Counted from the first letter of the stretch, positions 6,800-15,591 are shown. The stretch: DNA of 38,242 bases from Corynebacterium sp. HMSC036D02 (GCF_001836165.1 NZ_KV827667.1:1-38242); one strand, 5' to 3'. The notes: generated by a model not told the origin, from the letters alone. Translations and numbers: made by a program.

Positions 6800-8665
6800 T
6801 TACTTCTCCTTCTGCTCAGCGCTCGGGTTGTAGCCGTCGGCCCAGGTATCGGTGTCGAAATCGTAGTCGACGTTCTCACCCTTTTCATCAGTGCGCTGGT
6901 ACCAGTCCGTGTAGCGATGGGCCGAGGAGTCGAAGTCGGAGCCGGCACCGCGGCCTTCGTCGGCGTGCTCGACGGTGAGCTCGAAGTCATCGCCGTGTTC
7001 CTCAATGCCGCGCACGACGGCATTTTCCACCGCAGCGCGCGCGTAGGCGCGGCGGATGAACATCGGGTCGGAGCGCAGGTCCTTGATGAAGGCCACCATC
7101 ATGACGAGCAGCACGATGCAGAAAGGCAGCGCCGAGAGGATGGTGAGGTTCTGCAAGCCGGTGAGCACGTCCTCACCGCCGGTCAGCAGCATGACGACTG
7201 CAATGCCCATCATGCACAGGCCCCAGAAGATGACGATGAACTTGTTGGGGGCGGGGTCGCCCTTGGAGGACATGGTTCCCATGATGACCGACGCTGAATC
7301 GGCCGAGGTGATGAAGAAGACCGCTAAGACCACGATCAGGATGAAGGGCGTGATGCTGCTCAGCGGCAGATTATCGAACATGGCGAAGAGCACCTGCTCG
7401 CCGGAGGCGGAGCCGTCAAAGTTGGGCAAGTTCTCGCGCTGGAAGGTGATGGCCGTGCCGCCGAAGATGGTGAAGGCCAAAATGAGGATGAGGGAGGGCG
7501 CGAAGACGGTGACGGCGGTGAATTCGCGCAGCGTGCGGCCGCGGGAGATGCGGGCCACGAACATGCCGACGAAGGGCGTCCACGCGATCCACCATGCCCA
7601 GTAGAAGGCAGTCCAGTAGGACTGGAACTCGATGGTTTCATCACCCCAGGACAGGCCCTTAGCCATCATGGGCAAAAGCTGGTCGATGTAGGTGACGATG
7701 CCGGAGGGCACGAGGTTGAGCAGGAGCAAGGTCGGGCCGGTGAAGAAGACAAAGATGACCAGGCCGAGTGTCAGCGTGATGTTGAAGTTGGAAAGGTAGC
7801 GCACGCCGCGGGAGACACCGGACACCGCCGAGATGATGAAACCACAGCCCAGGACCGCGATGATCACGATGAGCACGGAGTTCGTCAGGGGGCCAGCACC
7901 GCGGATGATGGAGACACCCTGGCCGATCTGGATGGCGGAAAGCCCCAGCGTGGCAGCAGTGCCGAAGAGCGTGGCGACGAGCGCGAGGACGTCGATAAGC
8001 TTGCCCAGCGGGCCGTCGGTATCGCGGGAGCCGAATAGCGGCTTGAAAATCGAGGACACGAGCGGAACGCGCCCGCGGCGATAGGAAGAGTAGGCGATTG
8101 CCCCGCCGACGAGCGCATAAGCCGCCCAGGGCGATAGTCCCCAGTGGTAGTGCGCCTGAGCCATGGATTGGTGGAGGGCTTCGACGCTGTTGCCGTCGAC
8201 GGTGTGGGGTGGCGGGGAGATGTAGTGCGACAGCGGCTCCGACGGGCCGTAGAAGAAGATGCCGACGCCGATGCCGGCGCCGAACATCATGGCGACCCAG
8301 CTGAACCAGCCGAACTCGGGTTCCTCGTCATCTGTGCCGAGCTTGATGCGGCCCAGGCGGGAGCAGCCGATGTAGAGCATGGTGGCGACGGCCATCATCA
8401 TGGTGATGTTGAGCAGCCAGCCGGCGTTGGTGATGGCCCAGGAAAAGGCGGTGGAGGAGGCGGTGGAGACGGATTCTGGTGAGCTAATGCCCCAGATGAT
8501 GAACGCTACGACGAAGGTGGCCGTGCTGAAGAAGGTGATTTTGTCGAGGGTGAAAGCGTTGCGCTGATCCTCCACGCCGATGCCCGGAACCAAGCCTGGG
8601 TGCATGTCGTGAGGATAGATGCCAACGGGTGGACCTGTAGATTTTCGAGTGTTCACGCTCACCAT
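6800..8665 (-). CDS. BCCT-family compatible-solute transporter (betaine/ectoine/proline type)
   Basis: A 621-residue secondary carrier with twelve predicted helices. It shows the glycine-rich F-G-A-G-I-G-V-G stretch of helix 3 and the BCCT signature W-W-I-A-W-T-P-F-V-G-M-F, with the tryptophans that line the substrate site. Members import glycine betaine, ectoine, proline or carnitine with sodium or protons during osmotic stress. The acidic C-terminal tail of about 80 residues (D-F-D-T-D-T-W-A-D) differs from the basic, osmosensing tail of BetP. Size and neighbourhood suggest the EctP/LcoP type, but I cannot assign a symbol. The start is uncertain: besides the ATG at 8665, a GTG at 8656 lies 7 nt after TGCGATAAT, an extended -10, and could be a leaderless start. 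Confidence 0.88.
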   Translation of the reverse strand: MVSVNTRKSTGPPVGIYPHDMHPGLVPGIGVEDQRNAFTLDKITFFSTATFVVAFIIWGISSPESVSTASSTAFSWAITNAGWLLNITMMMAVATMLYIGCSRLGRIKLGTDDEEPEFGWFSWVAMMFGAGIGVGIFFYGPSEPLSHYISPPPHTVDGNSVEALHQSMAQAHYHWGLSPWAAYALVGGAIAYSSYRRGRVPLVSSIFKPLFGSRDTDGPLGKLIDVLALVATLFGTAATLGLSAIQIGQGVSIIRGAGPLTNSVLIVIIAVLGCGFIISAVSGVSRGVRYLSNFNITLTLGLVIFVFFTGPTLLLLNLVPSGIVTYIDQLLPMMAKGLSWGDETIEFQSYWTAFYWAWWIAWTPFVGMFVARISRGRTLREFTAVTVFAPSLILILAFTIFGGTAITFQRENLPNFDGSASGEQVLFAMFDNLPLSSITPFILIVVLAVFFITSADSASVIMGTMSSKGDPAPNKFIVIFWGLCMMGIAVVMLLTGGEDVLTGLQNLTILSALPFCIVLLVMMVAFIKDLRSDPMFIRRAYARAAVENAVVRGIEEHGDDFELTVEHADEGRGAGSDFDSSAHRYTDWYQRTDEKGENVDYDFDTDTWADGYNPSAEQKEK

Positions 8666-8738
8666 TATCGCAGGTGCGCCAAATGACAGTGGTGTGAGCT
8701 AGGATGAAGGCACTTATTTCTGCGTCGATTGGAATGCC

Positions 8739-8852
8739 ATGTCGCTGCCTAATTTTGATGAGAATGTCCGTGAGCTGGAGGAAGCCTTCGCGCTCTTCGA
8801 GCTCGTGGAGGAACACGTACTCGACCCGAACCTTTTGCTGTCCGTGAAATAA
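8739..8852 (+). CDS. possible 37-residue acidic small protein
   Basis: A short reading frame, M-S-L-P-N-F-D-E-N-V to L-L-S-V-K, fills the 212-bp gap between the BCCT gene and the FUSC gene. Codon choice (GAG, CTC, GTG, GAC, CCG) looks like the surrounding genes. The product is strongly acidic and probably forms one amphipathic helix. Only a weak TTGGAA lies upstream of the ATG. It is diverged from the BCCT gene and convergent with the FUSC gene. It could be a real small protein or chance. Confidence 0.4.
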   Translation: MSLPNFDENVRELEEAFALFELVEEHVLDPNLLLSVK

Positions 8853-8877
8853 TCCGCGAGCAGCCCGGGTTAGGAGC

Positions 8878-10515
8878 TCAGGACCGCATTTCCGCTGCGG
8901 TGATCTTTTCAATGAGCGTATCCAACTCCGCGCGGCTGGGCTGCGTGAGCGGGTTGACCACGCAGAAATCTAGGAGGAAGTAGCCGGCCGTTTGCAAGGC
9001 GGTGTGGCGCTCCCAGAACTCGCTGATATCGGAGTGATTGGTGGCCAGTGACTGGATGCTGCGGCGTTCCGAGAGCAGCTCGTAGTGCAGGTCGCGGCGC
9101 TGTGCCAGCGCCTCCTCCGGGGTCTTAATCAACAGCGCGCCTAGCAGGGCGGCCATTGCCTCGAAGCAGCGCGTTTGCAGGCGGTAGTGGTTGGTCCGCT
9201 GAGCGCGTGGCTTCCACAGCCACAAGAAGAGCATGGCCACGATCACGGAGAGCCCAATCTCCGCCATGCGCGAGCCGATGGTGTGGGCCATGTGCTCCGA
9301 AGAGTTGCCCATGAGCAAAGCGAGCGGCGTGGAGAAGATCACGCACAGCGCGTAGTTCTTCACCACCAAAATCTCCGCACAGAACTGGCAGAAGGCCAGC
9401 GCGAGCACCAGCCCCCAACCGTGCGGGCTGAAAGAAGCAATGAGCGCGAAGACGCACACGCCCAATACCGAACCCAGCATGCGCTGCACGCCGCGAATCG
9501 TTCCCGGTACTCGGTCCGGTCCCCACTGCAAGAGCAGGAGCACTGAGACCGCGCCCCAGTCCGGGCGGTTGAGCCCCAGCGCCATGCCAATGAACGCGGT
9601 GGCCAGGCCGCCAAGAGCGATCTTCTCCGCCGTCACCACTGCGTGGGAATTGCCCACCGCGGCGCGGTAGAAGCGGTAGCGCATCGTCGGCTTGGTGTGC
9701 GGGATGCTGGTGCGGTCCGGGTCCACGTAGGTGGGGGAATCAGAGAGCTCATCCGAGTTGCCGCCCACCTGCTTGTGGTGCGCCACGATGCGCTGCTGCG
9801 CGGCCAGCGCGCGGTGCACCAGTTCCGCTTGGGCGGGGTGGCGGATGCGGCCGCCGCGGATGACGCCGGCGTCGGCAAGCGCTTGCCAGGCCGTGGAGAT
9901 AGCGGACTGCGCCTGGTGGTGGCGAGCCAGGAAATCGCTATCGGAGTTCACGAAGGCCTCGGCGGCCTTTTCCAGCGCGGCCACCGCGCGGGTCTCCGGG
10001 CCGTGCGGATCCCTAAAGCGCGGCACCATGCCCAGCACGTAGCCGGCCGCCACGCCGGCCAGGCTCCATGCGGCCACCTCCCACGGCGAAACCCCGCGCA
10101 GCATCGTGGAACCACCGGCCACCATCACGATGAAGAAGGAACCCGGCGGCGGCAGCCGCAGCGCATTCTGCACGAACGCGCCGGTCGTCGCCAGCGCCAC
10201 AGTAAACACCGCGGACAGCGCCAGGCCATGCACGCCGACGAGGGAGCCGGCCGTAGCTGCGAGTGTCAGCAGCGCGCCGGCGGTCAGGATCACGCGGCGC
10301 CGCGTGCGGTAGGGGTGCCCCTCGCCGTAGATGACGGAGAAGGCGCCGGCGGAAATAAGCAGCACCGCATCCGGGTGGCCCGTTAAAACAGCAATCCCGC
10401 CCGGGATGATGATCGCCAACGCCGCGCGCAGGGCACCGGGCCAGCGGCGCGCGGAGGTGTTGAAGGCGGTAAAGAGCTGAAGGGCGTTAGGGCGTTGCGG
10501 CAGAGGGTGTTCCAT
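8878..10515 (-). CDS. FUSC-family membrane protein (aromatic acid/fusaric acid exporter-like)
   Basis: The 545-residue protein has two hydrophobic blocks (about residues 20-165 and 305-425), each followed by a soluble, partly helical region, the arrangement of the FUSC/YccS/AaeB group. These proteins are linked to export of aromatic carboxylic acids or fusaric acid resistance; the substrate here is unknown. The ATG at 10515 (M-E-H-P-L-P-Q) is chosen; upstream codons in this frame are a shadow of the ABC ATPase gene, which it overlaps by 29 bp. It is the last gene of an operon with a peptide-type importer, so export of a product related to the imported compound is possible but unproven. Confidence 0.78.
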   Translation of the reverse strand: MEHPLPQRPNALQLFTAFNTSARRWPGALRAALAIIIPGGIAVLTGHPDAVLLISAGAFSVIYGEGHPYRTRRRVILTAGALLTLAATAGSLVGVHGLALSAVFTVALATTGAFVQNALRLPPPGSFFIVMVAGGSTMLRGVSPWEVAAWSLAGVAAGYVLGMVPRFRDPHGPETRAVAALEKAAEAFVNSDSDFLARHHQAQSAISTAWQALADAGVIRGGRIRHPAQAELVHRALAAQQRIVAHHKQVGGNSDELSDSPTYVDPDRTSIPHTKPTMRYRFYRAAVGNSHAVVTAEKIALGGLATAFIGMALGLNRPDWGAVSVLLLLQWGPDRVPGTIRGVQRMLGSVLGVCVFALIASFSPHGWGLVLALAFCQFCAEILVVKNYALCVIFSTPLALLMGNSSEHMAHTIGSRMAEIGLSVIVAMLFLWLWKPRAQRTNHYRLQTRCFEAMAALLGALLIKTPEEALAQRRDLHYELLSERRSIQSLATNHSDISEFWERHTALQTAGYFLLDFCVVNPLTQPSRAELDTLIEKITAAEMRS

Positions 10516-11707
10516 ATCGGGAGAACACCTTACTCGCTTCGCCGTGCTCGACCAGTCGGCCGTCCTGCAGGACCGCCACCGTGGGGCACAAGTGGCGCAC
10601 GACGTCGATGTCGTGGGAGACAAACACCAGCGTCATGTCCTTCGTCACGCGCTGCAATAGCTCGAGGACCTGGGCCCGCGATGTCGCATCCAGAGCCGAG
10701 ACGGCCTCGTCCGCCAGGAGGATATCCGGCTTGCCCACCACGGCGCGCGCCAGTGAAATACGTTGGCGCTGCCCGCCGGAGAAGTCCCGGGGATAGCGTT
10801 CGAAGCCCTCGATGCCGACTTCCCGCAGCACCGTCTCGGCCTCCTCGCGTGTCCCGCCGCCCTCGGCCACGATCTTCCAAATGGGCATGCGCGGGTTGAG
10901 CGAGCCCTTAGGGTCCTGGAAGACCATGTGCACGCGCTTCTTCACCGCCACCGTCCCCGAGGTCGGCTCCGCCAAACCGGTGAGTAGCTTGAGCAGCGTG
11001 GATTTGCCGGAGCCGGAGCCGCCGACGATGCCGAGGCGTTCGCCCTCGCGGACGGTGAGGGAGACATCATCCAGTGCGGTTACCCCGCGGTAGGCCTTGG
11101 TCACGTTCTTGAGCGTGATGACGGGCTCGCCCAAGGTAGGTACGGGTGGTGGGGTGAGATCGGGCGTGGTGAGCTCACCGATGCGCACGACGCGGTCGCA
11201 CACGCGCTTGACGACGTCCTGGTCATGGCTAATAAACAGCAGCGCTGTGTCCTCGTTATCCGCGGCATCCACGATGGTGGAGAGGATTTCCTCCTGGGTG
11301 AAGGGATCCAGGGCTGTGGTCGGCTCATCGCAGATGAGGAGCTTGGGGTGGCGGGCCATGGCCATCTCGATGAGCGCGCGCTGGCGCTGCCCGCCGGAGA
11401 GCTGGTGCGGGAAGCGGTCGAAGCCGGGCACCTTCATCAGCGGGTCGAGCGCGGTCATGGGTTCCTGGAAGACCATGGCCAGCGGCAGTTTGCGCAGGTC
11501 GCGGTCGCGCATGCCCAGCAGCTCCTGGCCGTTGAACTGGATGGAGCCGGTGGCCTGCAGGTGGTCGGGCAACAGCCCCATGATGGCCAAGGCGGTGAGG
11601 GACTTGCCGCTGCCGGAATCGCCGACGAGGCCGACGCGCTCGCCGGGAGCGATGGAGAAGGAGAGGGGGCCAACGGGGCCCACGCGCAGATCAGTGACGG
11701 TCAGCAT
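10487..11707 (-). CDS. fused double ATP-binding subunit of a peptide/nickel-type ABC importer
   Basis: One 406-residue chain carries two complete nucleotide-binding domains, corresponding to DppD plus DppF. Domain 1: Walker A G-D-S-G-S-G-K-S (29-36), Q-loop Gln81, signature L-S-G-G-Q (103-107), Walker B ending D-E (127-128). Domain 2: Walker A (229-236), Q-loop Gln264, signature F-S-G-G-Q (309-313), Walker B L-L-A-D-E. It is unusually short. In domain 1 only about 20 residues separate the Q-loop from the signature, where this family normally has a helical subdomain of about 60, so that subdomain is largely missing; in domain 2 the spacing is about 45. All catalytic motifs remain. The start (ATG 11707) overlaps the permease gene by 17 bp. 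Confidence 0.85.
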   Translation of the reverse strand: MLTVTDLRVGPVGPLSFSIAPGERVGLVGDSGSGKSLTALAIMGLLPDHLQATGSIQFNGQELLGMRDRDLRKLPLAMVFQEPMTALDPLMKVPGFDRFPHQLSGGQRQRALIEMAMARHPKLLICDEPTTALDPFTQEEILSTIVDAADNEDTALLFISHDQDVVKRVCDRVVRIGELTTPDLTPPPVPTLGEPVITLKNVTKAYRGVTALDDVSLTVREGERLGIVGGSGSGKSTLLKLLTGLAEPTSGTVAVKKRVHMVFQDPKGSLNPRMPIWKIVAEGGGTREEAETVLREVGIEGFERYPRDFSGGQRQRISLARAVVGKPDILLADEAVSALDATSRAQVLELLQRVTKDMTLVFVSHDIDVVRHLCPTVAVLQDGRLVEHGEASKVFSRYGTPSAATP

Positions 11708-12449
11708 GGCTTCCTAGCAGGTTGAATCCGAGGACGGTGCCGGCGATGGCCAGCCCGGGCCACAGCGCCTGGAGGGGGTGGGTGGCCAGGAGGGGTTGGG
11801 CGTCGTGCAGCATGCGGCCCCACGAAGCCGTCGGCGGGGCAGTACCCAGGCCGAGGTAGGACAGGCCGGCTTCGGCGAGGACGGCCAGCGCAAAGTAGAC
11901 GGAGGCCTGGATGGCCACGATCCCGCCGAGGTTCGGCAGGACGTGGCGCCACGCGATGAGCGCCGGCGGCACGCGCGAGATGTGGGCGGCGGCGATATAG
12001 TCCTGCGTCATGATTTGCAGCGTGCCCGAGCGCGTGACCCGGATGAAGGAGGGGATGCCGGCAATGCCGATGGCGATGGTCGCCGTGAGCGTCGACGAGC
12101 CCCACACCGCGCCGGCGACGATGGCCAGCAACAGCGCCGGGAAGGCGAGCAGCAGGTCGGTGGCCGCCATGATGAAGCCACCACCGCGCATCCCGGCGAT
12201 AATGCCGAGTGGCACGCCGATGAGTGCGGCGATGGCCACCGCCACCACGCCCACCAGCACGGTGATCTGGGCGCCGGCGAGGATGCGGGAGAAGGTATCT
12301 CGCCCGAAGCGGTCGGTGCCCATGAGGTGCTCCAGGCTGGGGCCGGTCAGGCGGTCGGGGGAGATGAGGTTCGGGTCATAAGGCGTCCACACCAGGGAGA
12401 CCAGCGCAAGCAGGATGGTCAGGCCCACCAGAAAATAGCCAGGTTTCAT
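11691..12449 (-). CDS. DppC-type ABC permease
   Basis: A 252-residue inner-membrane permease of the peptide/nickel family, with the conserved early H-L-M-G-T-D-R-F-G-R-D stretch, about six membrane helices and the cytoplasmic EAA-like loop (A-A-A-H-I-S-R-V-P-P through H-V-L-P-N). It pairs with the DppB-type permease to form the channel. The start is the ATG at 12449, immediately after AAGGAGG (spacing 4) and overlapping the DppB stop by 4 bp; the longer upstream frame is a shadow. The C-terminus ends soon after G-F-N-L-L-G, slightly shorter than usual because the gene runs into the ATPase gene. Confidence 0.88.
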   Translation of the reverse strand: MKPGYFLVGLTILLALVSLVWTPYDPNLISPDRLTGPSLEHLMGTDRFGRDTFSRILAGAQITVLVGVVAVAIAALIGVPLGIIAGMRGGGFIMAATDLLLAFPALLLAIVAGAVWGSSTLTATIAIGIAGIPSFIRVTRSGTLQIMTQDYIAAAHISRVPPALIAWRHVLPNLGGIVAIQASVYFALAVLAEAGLSYLGLGTAPPTASWGRMLHDAQPLLATHPLQALWPGLAIAGTVLGFNLLGSHADRH

Positions 12450-13351
12450 CGCGCCTCCTTTAGCCGTGGGTCGATGACCCGGTAGGCCAGGTCCGTGAGC
12501 AGGTTGACGGTCAGGGTGAAGGTCACGAAGACCATGATGAGGGTCTGGACGGTGGTGAGGTCGCGGGTGGAGACGGCGTCGAGAAGCATTGAGCCAAGAC
12601 CTGGAATGACAAAGACATTCTCGATGACCACCGCGCCCACCACCAGGGTGCTCAGCTGCACGCCGGTGACGGTGAGTACCGGCAGGGCGGCGTTGCACAG
12701 GCCGTGGCGGATCAGCGCCCCGGTGCGGGATTCACCCAGGGAGCGGGCGGTGCGGATATAGTCCTTGTCCATCTCCTCGCGGAGGGTGGCGCGCACGTAG
12801 CGCGTGAGCATCGCGCCCTGCACCAGTGCCAGCGAGATGACAGGGAGGACCAGGTGGTTGAGGCCCTCGCGCGGCAGCTGCCAGCCATTCGCCGGCAGCC
12901 ATCCCAAGTGCACGGAGAACACGGCGACCAGCAGGATACCGACCAGGAAGCTGGGCACCGCGATGCCTAGCTGCGTGGCCGCATTGAGCACAGGGAGCCG
13001 AAAGCGGGCCAGCAGGATGCCCATGGGGATAGCCCCGGCCAGGGCGAGGGCGATGGCCAGCCCGATGAGCAGCAGCGTGACCTGCGCGCGGTCAATCACC
13101 AGCGGGGTGATGTCCTGCTGCGAGGACAGGGAGATGCCGAAGTTTCCGGTCAACAAGCCCTTCATCCACTCCAGGTATTGGACGAGAAGCGGGCGGTCCA
13201 AGCCCATGGAGTGCGTTAGTTGCTCCACGGCCTCATCCGTGGCGTTGACGCCCAAGGCCACGCGCGCCGGGTTGCCGGGCACGGCCCGCATGAGCAGGAA
13301 GATGATGATGGAGGCGGCCCACATGGTGCCGAGGAAGCGCAGGACTCTCAT
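12446..13351 (-). CDS. DppB-type ABC permease
   Basis: The 301-residue permease shows the family's N-terminal helix, the P-G-N-P segment, the G-L-D-R-P-L-L-V-Q-Y-L motif in the first outside loop and the EAA-like loop near Y-I-R-T-A-R-S-L-G-E. The C-terminal V-I-D-P-R is typical. It forms the transmembrane channel with the DppC-type subunit. The start overlaps the binding-protein stop (ATGA at 13348-13351), and the end overlaps the DppC start by 4 bp. Confidence 0.9.
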   Translation of the reverse strand: MRVLRFLGTMWAASIIIFLLMRAVPGNPARVALGVNATDEAVEQLTHSMGLDRPLLVQYLEWMKGLLTGNFGISLSSQQDITPLVIDRAQVTLLLIGLAIALALAGAIPMGILLARFRLPVLNAATQLGIAVPSFLVGILLVAVFSVHLGWLPANGWQLPREGLNHLVLPVISLALVQGAMLTRYVRATLREEMDKDYIRTARSLGESRTGALIRHGLCNAALPVLTVTGVQLSTLVVGAVVIENVFVIPGLGSMLLDAVSTRDLTTVQTLIMVFVTFTLTVNLLTDLAYRVIDPRLKEAR

Positions 13352-14766
13352 CGCACCCCTCGCAATTCAATGGCATCGGTGATCTGGTTCGGCTGCAGGC
13401 CGGTCAGGCCCTCGCGGTAGAGCACGATATTGGGCATATTCATCAAGGTCAGGGCGGGCATATCTTCCATGATCTGGTCCACGGCGCCTGTCATGTCATC
13501 CTGTTCCAACAGCGTGCGGGCCCGCGGCGAATCATAGCCGAGGTAATAATCCGGGTTGCCAAAAATCGTGGGGATATCGCGCGGCTCGACGTGGGCGACG
13601 AGCGACATCTGATAGTCCTTTGCGCCCATGACTTGGCTCAGCCACACCGCGGGAAACTCCGCGGTCTTGAGCGTGACCTCAAAGCCCATCTCCGTCAGCT
13701 GCGAGTAGAGGAACTCGGACAGCGTTTGCGTATAGGGCAGGCTTGGCACGGTGAGCGTGAGCGGCGTGCCCACCGCCCCGGCCTCTTCCATCAGCGCGCG
13801 GGCGCGCGCCGGATGATAAGGGTAGTAGTCCTTCCCACTAAACCAGGGATCGGTCGGCGGGACGGGTGCGCCGCCAGTGTCCTGCGCGCGGCCTTCCCAG
13901 AGGATCTCGTTGGCCGCGTGGCGGTCGATTCCATACGCCACGGCGCGGCGCACGCGGGGATCGTCGAAAGGCGCTGCCTGGTTATTCATGGACAGCAGGA
14001 CCTCACCGTTCGTGGTACCCACGGCGGTTTCGATAGAGTCATCGAGGGTGTCGAGCAGCTCGGGGTTCTGCACGCCCCACACCGCATCGACCCCGCCGGA
14101 GCGCAGGGCGTTGACCGCGGTGAGGGAATCCGGGAAGTAGCGGATGGTGATGTCTTCTTCCGCTGGGGTGCCCCAGTAGTCCGGGCGGGCGCGCAGCGCA
14201 ATGTATTCGTTGGGGGAGAAGCCCGCGACGGCGAAGGGGCCGGTGCCCACCGCTTCGGTGGGGGTGCGCATCGCGCCGATGGCGGTACCCATGGACCACA
14301 ACCACCCGGCGGAGGGGCGGGAAAGCTTGACGACGAGCGTGTGATCATCGACTGCCGTAGCGGATTCCACCACGTCCATCTGCTTCTTGAGCCCGTTGGT
14401 CCACTCCGTCTTCACCGCGTTGATGGACCACGCGGCGGTGTGCGCGGTGAAAGCTTCGCCGTTGGAGAAGGAAGCCTCACGCAGGTGGAAGGTATAGCGC
14501 GTGGACTCGACCTCCCAGGAATCGGCGAGGCCGGGCACAATCTCGCCCTCCGGGGAGATGCGCACCAGGGTCTCGTAGACGTTGCTCATGAGCGCGGCCG
14601 GGATGGCGGCACCGCCAACGGTGGTGAAATCCAGGGAGGTCGCCGGCGTCGTCGTGGCCAGCGTCAGCGTGGCGGAATCCGAATCCACCACCGCCGTGGA
14701 GCCGGCAGAGCACGCGCTTAGCGACGCCCCCACGATCACCCCCAGCGCACCAATCCAGGCCTTCAT
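13348..14766 (-). CDS. peptide/nickel-type ABC substrate-binding lipoprotein
   Basis: A 472-residue family-5 extracellular binding protein. The signal peptide ends in a lipobox (L16-S17-A18-C19), so it is anchored to the outer face of the membrane. Family features include the N-terminal Y-E-T-L-V segment, R-Y-T-F-H-L-R, F-S-N-G-E, and D-P-R-V-R-R-A-V-A-Y-G-I-D-R in the middle. Ligands of such proteins include oligopeptides, nickel chelates and other small molecules; this one cannot be assigned. Two adjacent ATGs (14769 and 14766) are possible; the second is used because GGAAGG is better spaced from it. Either start overlaps the GntR stop. Confidence 0.88.
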   Translation of the reverse strand: MKAWIGALGVIVGASLSACSAGSTAVVDSDSATLTLATTTPATSLDFTTVGGAAIPAALMSNVYETLVRISPEGEIVPGLADSWEVESTRYTFHLREASFSNGEAFTAHTAAWSINAVKTEWTNGLKKQMDVVESATAVDDHTLVVKLSRPSAGWLWSMGTAIGAMRTPTEAVGTGPFAVAGFSPNEYIALRARPDYWGTPAEEDITIRYFPDSLTAVNALRSGGVDAVWGVQNPELLDTLDDSIETAVGTTNGEVLLSMNNQAAPFDDPRVRRAVAYGIDRHAANEILWEGRAQDTGGAPVPPTDPWFSGKDYYPYHPARARALMEEAGAVGTPLTLTVPSLPYTQTLSEFLYSQLTEMGFEVTLKTAEFPAVWLSQVMGAKDYQMSLVAHVEPRDIPTIFGNPDYYLGYDSPRARTLLEQDDMTGAVDQIMEDMPALTLMNMPNIVLYREGLTGLQPNQITDAIELRGVR

Positions 14767-15521
14767 CATCCTTCCGACAGCTTGACCTCGAGCGGGGAGG
14801 TAGTGCCACGCACGCTCGTCATGCCAAGCGTCAGGCGGTCCCCGAGGTACAGGATTTCGGTGCACTCGACGGGATGACCGGAGTGATCCGAGATGTCCAA
14901 GTGCAGGCGCCACAGCGGGGTGCCGGGCTCGACATTGAGGGAGCGCGCATCTTCCTCGCTGGCGTAGGCAAGGGAGAGCTCGCGGTTGACGTTGTCGAAG
15001 TCCACGCCTTGCTTGCGTAGGTGATCGTGGACGGACTCATTGTCGGCATCGAAGTTGAGGATGTGGCTGCCCACGTCCAGTGGGAAGAACATGCGCTCGA
15101 TGGCGATGGGCATGCCGTTGGCGCTGCGCACTCGGTGCACAAAGATTACGGGGGAACCTGTCTCTACCCGCAAGAACTCGGCTTCCTGCTCGGAAGCAGG
15201 GCAGCGCCCCAGCCACAAGGTGGACGCGCCGGGCTCGAAGCCGCGCTCGCGCAGCCAGTGCGTCACGGAATAAATGGAGTCGAAGGACTCCGAGGTAAAA
15301 CGGCCGAGGACGACAGAGCGGCGGCCGCGGCCGGAGGAGATGAGGCCTTCCGAGCGCAGTGCCGCGACGGCTTGGCGCACGGGGCCGCGGGAGGAGGAGA
15401 ATTGCTCGCAGAGCTCGGCCTCGCTGGGCAGGAAATCACCAGGAGAAAGCTTCTTGCTGCGAATGAGGGTGCGCAGGTAATCAGCGATCATGCTGTGTTG
15501 CTGTGTACGGCGAAGGGCCAC
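14766..15521 (-). CDS. GntR-family regulator with UTRA ligand domain
   Basis: The 251-residue protein has an N-terminal winged helix (about 8-72, with P-S-E-A-E-L-C and S-R-G-P-V-R-Q-A, typical of GntR) and a C-terminal UTRA ligand-binding domain (about 90-245), the HutC subfamily layout. Such regulators usually repress their own operon until a small ligand binds. The GTG start at 15521 is supported by GAGGAG seven bases upstream. It is the first gene of an overlapping operon with the importer and exporter, so it probably senses the transported compound or a product of it. Confidence 0.88.
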   Translation of the reverse strand: MALRRTQQHSMIADYLRTLIRSKKLSPGDFLPSEAELCEQFSSSRGPVRQAVAALRSEGLISSGRGRRSVVLGRFTSESFDSIYSVTHWLRERGFEPGASTLWLGRCPASEQEAEFLRVETGSPVIFVHRVRSANGMPIAIERMFFPLDVGSHILNFDADNESVHDHLRKQGVDFDNVNRELSLAYASEEDARSLNVEPGTPLWRLHLDISDHSGHPVECTEILYLGDRLTLGMTSVRGTTSPLEVKLSEG

Positions 15522-15566
15522 CGAAATTCTCCTCTATGTAGAACAACGCTGTGACGGGCAAGGATG

Positions 15567-15584
15567 TGCGTACGCGCGTATGCG
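15567..15584. promoter_or_regulatory. imperfect palindrome, possible GntR operator
   Basis: The perfect 10-bp palindrome TACGCGCGTA (15571-15580) is flanked by further partly symmetric GC-rich bases, about 50 bp upstream of the GntR start. It may be the regulator's own operator; alternatively it is a weak terminator for the preceding LLM gene. It has no T-run on the minus strand. Confidence 0.3.
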
Positions 15585-15591
15585 CCTGTTC

